A stretch of 64,000 nucleotides of DNA from NCBI GenBank assembly GCA_964613215.1, contig CAZTHK010000004.1, positions 104,990 through 168,989 of the forward strand. Direction: 5' to 3'. Source of the DNA: CAZTHK01 sp964613215 (lineage in GTDB: Bacteria > Krumholzibacteriota > Krumholzibacteriia > Krumholzibacteriales > CAZTHK01). Of this stretch, positions 43,053 to 51,854 are shown piece by piece. Position 1 is the stretch's first letter. The number at the start of each line of letters is the position of its first letter. The notes beneath the pieces were generated by a model. The model was not told where the DNA came from, made no database searches, and saw nothing but the letters and a program-made list of their open reading frames with translations. Both the position numbers and the translations under genes were made by a program.

Positions 43053-44087
43053 CTAAAATCTCGAGCTTTTCATGATTATACCTTCAAACTCGTGCAGATT
43101 TCCCAGCACCTTACCAGCCCCCAGGACAACACAGGTGAGTGGATCCTCCACCACATTAATAGGCAGATTGGTCTCTTCCATCAGCAGGACATCGATGCGT
43201 CTGAGCAGAGAACCTCCACCCATCATCACTATCCCCCTCTCCACAATATCGGCGGCCAGTTCGGGAGGGGTCTTCTCCAGGGCTGTCTTCAGAGCAGCCA
43301 CTATCTGGCTTACCGGCTCGGACAGGGCTTCTCTAATCTCATTAGAGGAGATTCTCAAAGTTTTGGGTATCCCTGATACCAGATCCCGCCCCTTTATCTC
43401 CATCTCTTCATCATCCTTCATCACCGTAGCCGAACCAATCACCTTCTTGACATTCTCCGCCGTCTGATCACCGATCAGAAGATTGTATGCCTTTTTTACA
43501 TGCTGCACTATGGCATCATCCATTTCATCTCCGCCAACCCGGATTGATATATCGGTTACTATCCCGTTAAGGGCTATAACCGCAATTTCGGTGGTGCCTC
43601 CGCCGATATCTATTACCATATTGCCGGATGGCTTGTCCACCGGCAGCCCCACACCTATGGCGGCAGCTATGGGCTCGGATATCAGATACACCTCCCTGGC
43701 CCCAGCATTCTGAGCCGAATCTATCACCGCCCTCCTCTCTACCTCGGTGATACCGGAGGGCACACTTATAACTATACGCGGCCTTATGAAGAATCTCTTC
43801 TTCTGTGATTTCTTGATGAATTCACGGAGCATTACCTCGGTTATGTCGAAATCTGCTATCACACCGTCCTTCATCGGCCTGACCGCCACAATGTGATCGG
43901 GAGTCTTACCCAGCATGGCCTTTGCCTCTATCCCCACTGCATATACATTCTTGGTCCCCTGATCAACCGCTACTACCGATGGTTCATTCAGCACGATACC
44001 CTTACCTTTGAGATAAACCAGAGTATTGGCGGTACCCAGATCAATAGCAATTTCATTTGTGAAATATCCTGATATTCTCTCAAACAA
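43053..44087 (-). CDS. mreB: Rod shape-determining protein MreB
   Basis: A bacterial actin of 344 residues that organises lateral wall synthesis. Phosphate-1 motif AIDLGTANTLVYLKG starts near residue 14; VIDIGGGTTEIAV near 157 is phosphate-2; the adenosine motif GGGSLLRRID lies near 290. The start is TTG 44087, preceded by GGAAGGAA. No methionine occurs near the conserved N-terminus. It is the first gene of the mre cluster and follows radC by 15 bp. Confidence 0.97.
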   Translation of the reverse strand: MFERISGYFTNEIAIDLGTANTLVYLKGKGIVLNEPSVVAVDQGTKNVYAVGIEAKAMLGKTPDHIVAVRPMKDGVIADFDITEVMLREFIKKSQKKRFFIRPRIVISVPSGITEVERRAVIDSAQNAGAREVYLISEPIAAAIGVGLPVDKPSGNMVIDIGGGTTEIAVIALNGIVTDISIRVGGDEMDDAIVQHVKKAYNLLIGDQTAENVKKVIGSATVMKDDEEMEIKGRDLVSGIPKTLRISSNEIREALSEPVSQIVAALKTALEKTPPELAADIVERGIVMMGGGSLLRRIDVLLMEETNLPINVVEDPLTCVVLGAGKVLGNLHEFEGIIMKSSRF

Positions 44088-44102
44088 TTCAGTTCCTTCC
44101 TT

Positions 44103-44783
44103 TCATACTCTGATCAGTCCCCTCTCTCTCATGCTGATAAAGCATTCCCTTCCGATAATTATATGATCCAGCAGGTCTATACCCATCAACTCCCCACACC
44201 GGAAAAAACGGGTGGTCAGCTCTTCATCCTCCCTGCTGGGTTCCGGATTCCCGGTGGGATGATTATGAGCGATAATTATTCCGGCGGAACTTGTTCTTAC
44301 CGCCTCCTTGAATATTTCCCTGGGATGGACCAGGGCAGCATTTACCGATCCTATAGCTACCGTAACAATCCTGATTACGCAGTTTTTTGTGTTGAGCAGA
44401 ATAGCTTTGAAGTGCTCCCTGTCCAGTCCTCTCATCTCCGGAGCCAGCAGATATGCTACATCCTCAGGGGATCTGACCTCCCTGACAGTACTTTCCCTGG
44501 TTTCGACAAGAGACCTGAGGCCCAGTTCAAAAGTCGCCCTCAGACGCATTGCTCCAGCCATCCCAATCCCTTCTATCATCATCAATTCATCCGCATTAGC
44601 TTCCGCCACACCTTCCAGCCCACCGAAAACCTCTATCAGTTCACCCGCGATTGACAGCCGCGACCTTTTGTTGCCATGCCCGATAATCATAGCCAGGAGC
44701 TCCGTATTTCCCATCCTTTGGATACCCTTCCGGTACCCCCTGGCTCTGATAGCCTCCATCAATGATTCCATTAATTTTCCCAT
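44103..44783 (-). CDS. radC: RadC-like JAB/MPN-domain protein
   Basis: A 226-residue protein of the RadC (UPF0758) family. A helix-hairpin-helix-like N-terminal half (IEGIGMAGAMRLRATFELG) precedes the metalloprotease-like JAMM motif HNHPTGNPEPSREDEELT (about 172). The actual role in DNA repair is unclear in this family. ATG 44783 is preferred because GGAGG precedes it by 8 nt; an upstream frame extension lacks this. It lies between the rhomboid-TPR gene and mreB on the same strand. Confidence 0.92.
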   Translation of the reverse strand: MGKLMESLMEAIRARGYRKGIQRMGNTELLAMIIGHGNKRSRLSIAGELIEVFGGLEGVAEANADELMMIEGIGMAGAMRLRATFELGLRSLVETRESTVREVRSPEDVAYLLAPEMRGLDREHFKAILLNTKNCVIRIVTVAIGSVNAALVHPREIFKEAVRTSSAGIIIAHNHPTGNPEPSREDEELTTRFFRCGELMGIDLLDHIIIGRECFISMRERGLIRV

Positions 44784-44829
44784 TCCACACCTCCACACAA
44801 AACACAGAAAAAAATTAACAGAACCCGCT

Positions 44830-46107
44830 TTACTGTTCAAGTGTTTTTATTCCGGATGAGGCCTCCGGTTCCTCTCTTTGATCCGGAAGGGCCCCTTCCA
44901 GACGGTCCCTTTCCGAACGGGCAAAGTTGGCCCAGTAATCAAGGGGGTATTCGGAAATCAACCGGTTAAGGGATCTGAGAGCCCGGGATGGTTCCTCCAT
45001 TTTTTTCTCCAGGATATTACTGGCCCTTAACAGTACGAACCCGGATTCGGATGAACCAGGATACCTTTCCAGAAAATTCTCATATCCATCCAGAGCCGCT
45101 CTGTATTTAAGAGAACGTTCCATCCCGCAGCTCAACTCCAGGTGCATCTCCTCAGGCATGGTAAAACCGGGGATGGTCCTCATTGCCTGGGCAAACATCT
45201 CCTCCGCCTCTCCCCTTCTGCCGGAACCGCTGAGCAGCCGGATGGATCTGCGGTAATGCTCCGAGGCCCCCGCCTTATCCCCCATGCACAGTGAAGTCCT
45301 GGCCACCTCGGCATGAACATCACCATTTCCGGGACATCTCTTGAGGTAATCCAGATATTCCGCCCTGGCTGCAAACCAGCGCGAGTTGTTGAAATGCTCC
45401 CTGGCCCTGGCCAGATGCTTCTCCATGCCCGCCTTCTTGCCGGCTCCGTAGATCAAGGCCAAACCAACTCCGGCTGCGAAGCCTCCCAGGTGAATACTAT
45501 AGGCTGTCTTTACTGCAGCCGTTCCGTACTGCAGAACAGTCTGCACCCCCTGAAAGACAAACCATACCAATATCGCTATAAGCACAGGGACTCCACTTCT
45601 GCCCGCCCTGTTAATCCCCTGAAAGGGCATGAAAATCCAGTAGGCCACTCTCACCCGGCTGAAGTAGAATCTCACCCAGAAAGCCCCCAGAAGGCCGGAG
45701 GTTGCGCCGGAAGCTCCCACCACCCCGGTGGAGAGGAGTTCAGGTGCGAAAAGCCTGGTCAGTCCCAGATGGGTGTATGCCCCCGCCATGGCGGAGAGAG
45801 CGAAAACAACAAAAAACCTTCCCGGTCCCAGCCGGTCCTCCAGCGCCCTCCCGAATACCACCAGATAGAGCATATTGAACAGCAGATGGATATAGCCGGT
45901 ATGCAGAAAAGCATAGGACAGAGCTGAAGCAGGTGAGGGGGACAACGGCTGGAAAACCAGCTTATAGAGATTCCAGCCCCCCGCCGCAGGCCAGTAACGG
46001 CTTATCATGTATAGAAGGGTACACACTCCGGCCAGAAACCAGGTGATAGTAGTCCTCTCTTCCACCCGTACATCCAGGCCTGCCGGTATATAGTAAAAAA
46101 AGTACAA
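44830..46107 (-). CDS. Rhomboid protease with C-terminal TPR-like domain
   Basis: A 425-residue protein. Residues 20-225 form a six- to seven-helix rhomboid core with the catalytic Ser in GASGATSG (S133) and the catalytic His in SIHLGGF (H206), plus FLHTGYIHLLFNM. Residues about 230-410 are soluble and helical, with tetratricopeptide-like units (AREHFNNSRWFAARAEYLDY, ASEHYRRSIRLL, AALDGYENFLERYPG). The TPR part may recruit substrates. TTG 46107 with GGAG 8 nt upstream is the start. A bidirectional terminator separates it from the next gene. Confidence 0.88.
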   Translation of the reverse strand: MYFFYYIPAGLDVRVEERTTITWFLAGVCTLLYMISRYWPAAGGWNLYKLVFQPLSPSPASALSYAFLHTGYIHLLFNMLYLVVFGRALEDRLGPGRFFVVFALSAMAGAYTHLGLTRLFAPELLSTGVVGASGATSGLLGAFWVRFYFSRVRVAYWIFMPFQGINRAGRSGVPVLIAILVWFVFQGVQTVLQYGTAAVKTAYSIHLGGFAAGVGLALIYGAGKKAGMEKHLARAREHFNNSRWFAARAEYLDYLKRCPGNGDVHAEVARTSLCMGDKAGASEHYRRSIRLLSGSGRRGEAEEMFAQAMRTIPGFTMPEEMHLELSCGMERSLKYRAALDGYENFLERYPGSSESGFVLLRASNILEKKMEEPSRALRSLNRLISEYPLDYWANFARSERDRLEGALPDQREEPEASSGIKTLEQ

Positions 46108-46239
46108 ATCAGGAGCTCCATCCTTTCCAGGTTAGTTACCTGCAAATAACGGACCAGCGGGAAATTTTCACCGTCTGCGGTGAGAATTCCGGGAAGGGAC
46201 AGATTATTTTTCCGCAGAACCATACGGGATATAAAAAAA

Positions 46240-46261
46240 GGGAGCGGCTGACGCCGCTCCC
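46240..46261. terminator. Strong bidirectional Rho-independent terminator
   Basis: A perfect 9-bp stem, GGGAGCGGC/GCCGCTCCC, with TGAC loop is flanked by A7 on the left and T5 on the right. On the minus strand it ends transcription of the beta-barrel gene at 46291. Confidence 0.9.
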
Positions 46262-46290
46262 CATTTTTCACACCATCAGGCGTTTGACTC

Positions 46291-47694
46291 TTAGAAGTGA
46301 TACTTACCGGTGATCATGTATGCCGGCCAGTTTTCATCACCCTCGTAGTCCTCGGCACCGTAGCCGGTGAGCCAGTAACCCATGTGATAGGGCAGCTCGT
46401 TGTTTATCACCACATCGATGTCGAAATCGCCCACACGGAAACCCAGTCCCATGAAGTAGTTGAACGGAGCGGTGGTTTCATTCATCTCTTCGGAGTGCTT
46501 GTCTCCGCCCTCCTCGGTCATTTCCATGCTGTAGGTGGTCTTGTACAGGGACTTGACTCCGCCCACGCGGAAGGTCAGCCAGTCCTTGACATAGCTCTCC
46601 AGAGCCAGGCGGAAGCGTGGCATGGCCATTCTCTTCACTTCAATACTGGCGTCGGAAAGACCGTCTCTCTCCAGAAGCTCATCCGGAATTTCGGAGGGCT
46701 CCATCTTCAGGTAAGAAACCGGCTCCACCGCGAATACCAGCAGGTTATCTTCGTTGACCTCGATATTGGCACCCAGGCCGAAGTCGAACATCATACCCTT
46801 CTGGCCGAAGTGTCCATCTTCACCGTAGTAACCGTAAATGTTCTCGTATTCAACATCCCAGTTGAAATCGGTGGAATCGGCCTTGAGGCTGAAGTCCCAC
46901 ATCTTTACGCCTACATAGGGAACGATGGTTACTTCATCGTTGAGATTGTAGAACATCCTGCCCCTGAAGCCGTATGCCATGTTGGCATCCTGCTCGATGG
47001 TTCCATAACCGCTCACCGGATCATCACAGTACTCATCCCACATACCGGTCTGGGATGCCATATCGATATTGAAGGCCAGGTCACCGTAGAGATCGTCGTT
47101 GACCTCGAAACGAACACCCGCTCCGATGGTGGTATAGGCCCAGTGCCATTCTTCACTCTCGGTCTCGCCGGCCTCGGTCTCTTCCATATCGATGGCGGCA
47201 TCGGCCCTGTCGAAGTAAAGCCCGAAACTGAGCTTGTCCATCTCGTATCCGTACATGATGCGGAACTTGTTGTAGAGCTGCCTGCTCCACAGATCCGCAC
47301 CGGGCCAGGGCAATCCAGGACCCTCGCCGCCCATGAGACAACCCTCCATTTCCATGCCATAGAGGGGATTGAATCCCGAGCTGTTCCTCTGGAAGAACAT
47401 GGCCAGGGTTCCGTAATCGCCATACTCGCCCAGGGCGTAAGTGGCGCCGATCATGGTTCTGAGATCTCTCTCCCAGTAACCCTCGCCGTAATAGTCCTTA
47501 TCCTGATGCACACTCATCAGTACCAGATCAGAATAATTAGGCAGGGTCCCGTACCATGAGAAGATGTTGTAGTCATCCTCGATATAGTTTCCGACACTTC
47601 CCATGGCTGTCAGTCTGGAATCGGTGGCCAGGGCCGGCACGGCCATCGCCACAGTAAACAGAACTGCCAGTGAAACTACAAAAAACTTTCTCAT
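46291..47694 (-). CDS. Predicted outer-membrane porin-like beta-barrel protein
   Basis: A 467-residue exported protein without a recognised family. The signal peptide MRKFFVVSLAVLFTVAMAVPALA is followed by many amphipathic, aromatic-rich strands and Gly/Asp-rich turns. It ends in KYHF, a terminal Phe as in BAM-inserted barrels. It is notably acidic (Asp/Glu loops). The codon choice is strongly GC-ending compared with neighbours, which leaves a long antisense open frame and suggests high expression. ATG 47694 follows GGGAGG. It has its own strong promoter (47972-47998), a leader of about 270 nt and a strong terminator (46240-46261), so it is a monocistronic, probably abundant envelope protein. 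Confidence 0.72.
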   Translation of the reverse strand: MRKFFVVSLAVLFTVAMAVPALATDSRLTAMGSVGNYIEDDYNIFSWYGTLPNYSDLVLMSVHQDKDYYGEGYWERDLRTMIGATYALGEYGDYGTLAMFFQRNSSGFNPLYGMEMEGCLMGGEGPGLPWPGADLWSRQLYNKFRIMYGYEMDKLSFGLYFDRADAAIDMEETEAGETESEEWHWAYTTIGAGVRFEVNDDLYGDLAFNIDMASQTGMWDEYCDDPVSGYGTIEQDANMAYGFRGRMFYNLNDEVTIVPYVGVKMWDFSLKADSTDFNWDVEYENIYGYYGEDGHFGQKGMMFDFGLGANIEVNEDNLLVFAVEPVSYLKMEPSEIPDELLERDGLSDASIEVKRMAMPRFRLALESYVKDWLTFRVGGVKSLYKTTYSMEMTEEGGDKHSEEMNETTAPFNYFMGLGFRVGDFDIDVVINNELPYHMGYWLTGYGAEDYEGDENWPAYMITGKYHF

Positions 47695-48149
47695 CTTTAT
47701 ACCTCCCGCAATTAATCCCGGTGGGGAAAACTGCTTAAGGTGTCATGTTTATATAACCGTTCAAAACGGATTAACTGATCCAACCATCCAACTTACTCTT
47801 CAGTTTTGAGCCTTTATCCCCCCTTTCCTATTTATTTTTCTGTAAGCTCTTCGGCGCCTGCGATAATCATCCCAGGCGTCTTACTTTGAATTCCAAGCGA
47901 AAGCGATGGAATGAACCTGGAAACCCCCCTTTCATTCTCTTTTTACTCATCCAACGCTTATTTTGCGACAAACTATATCACCCTATTTAGCTTGTCAACA
48001 ATTTTTTATCATTTTTTCTGCTATTATTAAATAAAAATAAGTTGAACATGAATACAATTTAGCCACCGGCACAGGTCCGAATCTATCCACCCACTCCGCT
48101 TCAACCCTGAAATATTACCCCCTTATAGCCATCCCGGCTGCTTTCCATA
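47695..48149. other. Promoter and long structured leader of the porin-like gene
   Basis: A gap of 455 bp. The left 270 bp should be transcribed as a leader on the minus strand. It can fold into at least two hairpins: ATTCCA/TGGAAT near 47892-47915, and a two-part stem with GTAAG/CTTAC outside and CGCCTG/CAGGCG inside, near 47842-47885. No known riboswitch consensus is recognised. Confidence 0.45.
47972..47998 (-). promoter_or_regulatory. Predicted sigma70-type promoter of the porin-like gene
   Basis: On the minus strand a perfect -35 TTGACA (47993-47998) is 15 bp from TATAGT (47972-47977). A TAGTTT-centred -10 would give 17 bp. An AT-rich tract upstream could act as an UP element. Transcription would begin near 47965. 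Confidence 0.6.
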
Positions 48150-49217
48150 CTATCCGGCAATTATACTCCGCCCAAAAAGCAATTTGCCTGCCAAACCGCT
48201 GTCGTACCGGGAACCTTGACTTTCCAGGCTTCCTGTTCTGACCTCTCCGGAGGCATGGATAAAATCTCCCCGGCCAATATAAATGGCGACATGATCAACC
48301 GAATCATCCCCCCCAAAAAAGATCAAATCGCCGGGCAAAGCTTCACCCAAATCCTCCCGGGGTATATAACCACCCACTCCCGCCTGAAGATCGGAATCAC
48401 GGGGGAGAAACACCCCCTCCATTCTGAATATCCTCATTGCCAGGCCGGAACAGTCGAATCCCCCCGCAGTGGTACCTCCCCATAGATAGGGAACTCCCAG
48501 GTGGCGTATAGCTCTTCCCACCAGTCTATCCCTGTCCGGACGATCTATTCTCAGAGGCTCCACTGCCCCTGTTCTTATATACCCTTCTCCTCCGTGAGCC
48601 ATTTCTACCCTGCTGAAAGCTCCATCTCCCCCGCAATCGATAACAGCCGTACCCGATACCAGGCGGTCAGCCGGAGGAGACTCTGTGTCTGGCTCCGGCC
48701 AGACTGTCTCTATACCTTCGGAAACCATAGCATTAACATCTCTTTCGAATTCTCTTATCTTCCTATCTTCCTTATGCTTAACCGACCAGGCGGGGACCCA
48801 GCCATGATAACCGTCACTCATCCTGATCAGGTGCCAGTCCGGCAGAGATTGCAGCAATGTTGCGCTCTCTCCCATGATCAGCTGGGTGAGAAGTTCGGAT
48901 GAGTGGGATGGACTTCTTCTTACATTTGCCACCCCTGTTACCACCTGGAGCATACCTTTACCGGATGCTAATACATCCATATCAACGGATATATTACCGC
49001 CCAGTATCAACCTGCCCGGAACGGAGGGGTCCCTCTGCCCCTCTCCCCTTAAGAGCTCTTCACTCAACCTCTCTGCCAGCAGATTACTGACCGCGGTTAT
49101 ATGTATAGATCCACTCTCACCGGAACGGACATGGGAGTAGCTGAACCTGCAGTCCTCACCGGACTGTTTTCTTATCGCTTTAATAAGCTTCTCTATCTCC
49201 CGGATGTGTTCTTTCAT
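48150..49217 (-). CDS. NlpC/P60 cysteine peptidase with SH3-like domain, no signal peptide
   Basis: A 355-residue protein. A mixed N-terminal region is followed by a bacterial SH3 segment (VANVRRSPSHSSELLTQLIMG...WHLIRMSDGYHGWVP, about 100-165), a second SH3-like stretch (about 185-225), and an NlpC/P60 domain with catalytic Cys in GGFDCSGL (about 260), His in DHVAIYIG and His in FIHASG. This resembles YkfC-type gamma-D-Glu-diacid endopeptidases. The absence of a signal peptide fits cytoplasmic recycling of imported murein peptides. ATG 49217 has GGAGG at 10 nt; an ATG three codons upstream is too close to it. It is downstream of ABC system 2. Confidence 0.87.
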   Translation of the reverse strand: MKEHIREIEKLIKAIRKQSGEDCRFSYSHVRSGESGSIHITAVSNLLAERLSEELLRGEGQRDPSVPGRLILGGNISVDMDVLASGKGMLQVVTGVANVRRSPSHSSELLTQLIMGESATLLQSLPDWHLIRMSDGYHGWVPAWSVKHKEDRKIREFERDVNAMVSEGIETVWPEPDTESPPADRLVSGTAVIDCGGDGAFSRVEMAHGGEGYIRTGAVEPLRIDRPDRDRLVGRAIRHLGVPYLWGGTTAGGFDCSGLAMRIFRMEGVFLPRDSDLQAGVGGYIPREDLGEALPGDLIFFGGDDSVDHVAIYIGRGDFIHASGEVRTGSLESQGSRYDSGLAGKLLFGRSIIAG

Positions 49218-49569
49218 GCCTGCCATGCCCTCCAGCTGTAACCAGAGCTTATTTGATTATGAAACTACCGCAATAATTACACCAGATTGATTAAACCGGA
49301 CAACTCATGAAACAGCAGTTACTGATTCCCGGGCGCATGCTGATTGAAGACCTGACAATTCTGCCCTTTCGGCTTCAACTGTCTTATTATATTCAAACAA
49401 TAATGATCCGGAGCAGCAAGATGTTATTATGCTCAATCTTCCTAACGAACAGGAGCTGGCTTATGAATTAACCCGCCGGAGAAAACCATCCCTGTTACCT
49501 CCCACTTCCCTTTACAGAACTACTGTATTCTACAAAATACACTGCTGCCCTGTTACATTACAGGGAAAA
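49218..49569. other. Intergenic region, no supported feature
   Basis: About 350 bp between ABC system 2 and the NlpC/P60 gene. Two 54-codon plus-strand frames occur, but neither has a ribosome-binding site or recognisable content. No repeat of the three families is present. Confidence 0.4.
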
Positions 49570-50445
49570 TTATTCCGGTTTTTCTTCCTTTAACCCGGTC
49601 CCCGCTCTAATCTCTCCCATACCCGGGTCTATGGCATCCCTCAATCCGTCACCGACCAGATTAAAGGAGCATACCGTAAGAGTCAGTACCAGGCCAGGGA
49701 AGAGGGTGAGCCAGGGGGCTGTTCTCATGAAAGCTATTCCGGATGATATCATCTTGCCCCAGCTGGGTGCGGGGGGCTGTATCCCCAGGCCGAGAAAACT
49801 CAGGCTCGATTCAGCCATTATAGTCATACCCAATCCAAGGGTATACACCACGATAACCGGGGAGATGCACTGAGGCAGTATATGCCTGATCAGTACGGTA
49901 AAGTGAGAGGCCCCTCCCGATATGGCAGCCTGAACGTACCCGCTCTCCTTGACGCTCAATACCTGGGATCTGACCAGCCTGGCAATTGCCGCCCATCCGA
50001 CCACTCCCAGGGTAACGAACAGGGAGGTAAAACCGGGTGTTACCACAGCCATTATAGCTATCAGGAGAAGGAGAGCCGGGAAGGCGAATGTTATATCGGC
50101 AAATCTCATTATCAGCGAGTCGAGCTTCCCTCCGAAATAACCGGCCGCCATACCCGTAATCACTCCCAGAAGCAGAGATATGCTGCGGGCCAGAAAACCC
50201 ACCCCCAGGGATAATCGGGCCCCGTGGAGGACCCTGGATAAAACATCCCTGCCGAAGGCATCGGTTCCGAACGGATTACTAAGGGAGGGCGGTTTGAGGG
50301 CATTGTCCAGATCGATCCTGTTGGGGGGTGAAAGTGGCAGCAGATCAGCCATTATTGTAAGAATGATAACCACCCCCAGAACGATCATACCTGCTGCGGA
50401 GACTCTCCCGGCCAGAAAATCCCTGATATACCGGCCCGGTATCAT
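49570..50445 (-). CDS. Oligopeptide/dipeptide ABC transporter permease (DppC/OppC type), system 2
   Basis: A 291-residue inner-membrane permease. The DppC/OppC motif NPFGTDAFGRDVLSRVLHGAR lies near residues 57-77. The EAA loop is AAISGGASHFTVLIRHILP. Six helices. Its ATG shares one base with the stop of the DppB-type gene (TGATG), so translation is coupled. It is the last gene of system 2, and no ATPase follows. Confidence 0.93.
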   Translation of the reverse strand: MIPGRYIRDFLAGRVSAAGMIVLGVVIILTIMADLLPLSPPNRIDLDNALKPPSLSNPFGTDAFGRDVLSRVLHGARLSLGVGFLARSISLLLGVITGMAAGYFGGKLDSLIMRFADITFAFPALLLLIAIMAVVTPGFTSLFVTLGVVGWAAIARLVRSQVLSVKESGYVQAAISGGASHFTVLIRHILPQCISPVIVVYTLGLGMTIMAESSLSFLGLGIQPPAPSWGKMISSGIAFMRTAPWLTLFPGLVLTLTVCSFNLVGDGLRDAIDPGMGEIRAGTGLKEEKPE

Positions 50446-51383
50446 CAGCTTCCCCCCCCACCCCTTCTCACCCGAGGATCTATAATAAGATAACTGATGT
50501 CTACCAAAAGATTTACCAGCACAAAAACCATAGCCATGAAAAGGACCCCTCCCTGAATAACGGGAAAATCCCTCTTCAGTATGGCCTGGACTATGTACCT
50601 GCCCAGGCCGGGCCAGCCGAATATCGATTCGGTCAGCACGGAACCGCTGAGATAGCTGCCGAAATCGGTGCCCACGATGGTTATTACCGGGATAATTGCA
50701 TTGCGCATAACATGCTTAGTTATTATAACCCGGTCCTTTATCCCCTTGGCTCTGGCTGTCTTTACGAAATCCTTCCTCAGTACATCCAGGAATCCGGAAC
50801 GGGTTACCCGGGCCACCGTAGCCATGGAAGCGAAGGAGAGTGTCACCGCGGGAAGGATCAAATACTTCAACGATCCCCCCCCGTATCCTGACGGCGGGAG
50901 TATGGAGAGCTTTATGGCAAAGATATACATCAGCAACAGGCCCAGCCAGAATACGGGGATGGATACTCCTATCAGGGAAATGGTCATAAGGGAATTCCCC
51001 AGCCAGGGGAACCGCTTCCATGCCGAAAGGGTTCCGCCGGTTACCCCCACTATTACCGCAAGAAACATGGCGCTGAAGGCCAGCAGCAGGGTCCTGGGAA
51101 ATCGCTCTGCTATGGCATCCGATACCGGGCGCCTGGTGACGAAGGATCTGCCCAGATCAAAGAACAGAAGGTCTTTGATATAATTGAAGTACTGAATATA
51201 CAGGGGCTTATCAAGCCCCATCTCCCTCCTCATCTCCTCCAGAGTGGCCTGATCGTATCTCTCCCCGGCTATGGCAAGCACCGGGTCGCCCGGAACCACA
51301 TACATAAGTATGAAAGTAACCGTGATAACCCCCCACACCACGGGTATCAAAAGCAAAATTCTCTTAACTATGAACCTTAACAA
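50445..51383 (-). CDS. Oligopeptide/dipeptide ABC transporter permease (DppB/OppB type), system 2
   Basis: A 312-residue inner-membrane permease. It begins with the canonical LRFIVKRILLLIPVVWGVITV helix, then YVVPGDPVLAIAGERYDQ and MGLDKPLYIQYFNY. The EAA loop reads TARAKGIKDRVIITKHVMRN. The start is taken as TTG 51383, with GGAG 8 nt upstream. The open frame continues 18 codons further up, but those codons come from repeat A4 and do not belong to the family. Confidence 0.92.
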   Translation of the reverse strand: MLRFIVKRILLLIPVVWGVITVTFILMYVVPGDPVLAIAGERYDQATLEEMRREMGLDKPLYIQYFNYIKDLLFFDLGRSFVTRRPVSDAIAERFPRTLLLAFSAMFLAVIVGVTGGTLSAWKRFPWLGNSLMTISLIGVSIPVFWLGLLLMYIFAIKLSILPPSGYGGGSLKYLILPAVTLSFASMATVARVTRSGFLDVLRKDFVKTARAKGIKDRVIITKHVMRNAIIPVITIVGTDFGSYLSGSVLTESIFGWPGLGRYIVQAILKRDFPVIQGGVLFMAMVFVLVNLLVDISYLIIDPRVRRGGGGS

Positions 51384-51854
51384 CCCGATAACTCCGGATT
51401 TATGCTGAGTAGATGACCATGGGCAAGCCCATGGCACTTAACAAAAATACCATCTCCGCCCGCCGCCCCTTCGGGCGGAGTTCACATTCACCCACGGACA
51501 AGTCCGCGGAACTCTGCCCTGCGGGTTATCAGAGTTGAGCCCGGGGAAAAAACTCTTCTGTTCCCGCCAGTATATCGGGACCAGGTAGAAGCCAGTGCCG
51601 TGAATTAAATATCTTTCAATTAGCCGCAGCTTCCAAACACTGATATTACCAAACTCCCGGAATCCTTCAATTAAGTGACTTCCCACGCCAGGGATTTGCC
51701 GGCCCGGCAGCTATACACTCTTACACATAACAGTATATCACTATATATACCGGCTCAAGCTATTCCTATCTTAACCCAGTTGATTTCAAGGTTCAATTCG
51801 TATAATAAATTTGTGACATGGTTTAGCGGCGGCGAGAGACATCCCGGATCCAAC
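51384..51854. other. Intergenic region inside ABC system 2
   Basis: About 470 bp between the binding-protein gene and its permeases. It carries repeat copy A4 (51410-51529). The remainder shows nothing recognisable. Confidence 0.45.
51410..51529 (+). repeat. 120-bp dispersed repeat, copy A4
   Basis: A full-length copy with all three hairpins (ATGGGCAAGCCCAT, GCCGCCCCTTCGGGCGG, CCACGGACAAGTCCGCGG). The last stem shows paired changes relative to copy A2. It splits the binding-protein gene from the permease genes of ABC system 2 and lies 27 bp before the dppB-type start. Confidence 0.85.

Noticed and set aside
46297..47559. A 420-codon open frame antisense to the porin-like gene
   Set aside because: It is a by-product of strongly biased GC-ending codons on the other strand; no ribosome-binding site or recognisable domain, and the sense gene has a signal peptide, promoter and terminator.
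47842..47915. Cyclic-di-GMP-I riboswitch in the porin-like leader
   Set aside because: Two adjacent hairpins and a CAAAG segment look similar at first, but the conserved GCAAA-CC core and tetraloop/receptor are not present.
49308..49472. A 54-codon plus-strand frame between ABC system 2 and the NlpC/P60 gene
   Set aside because: No ribosome-binding site, no homology recognised, opposite strand to the surrounding genes.
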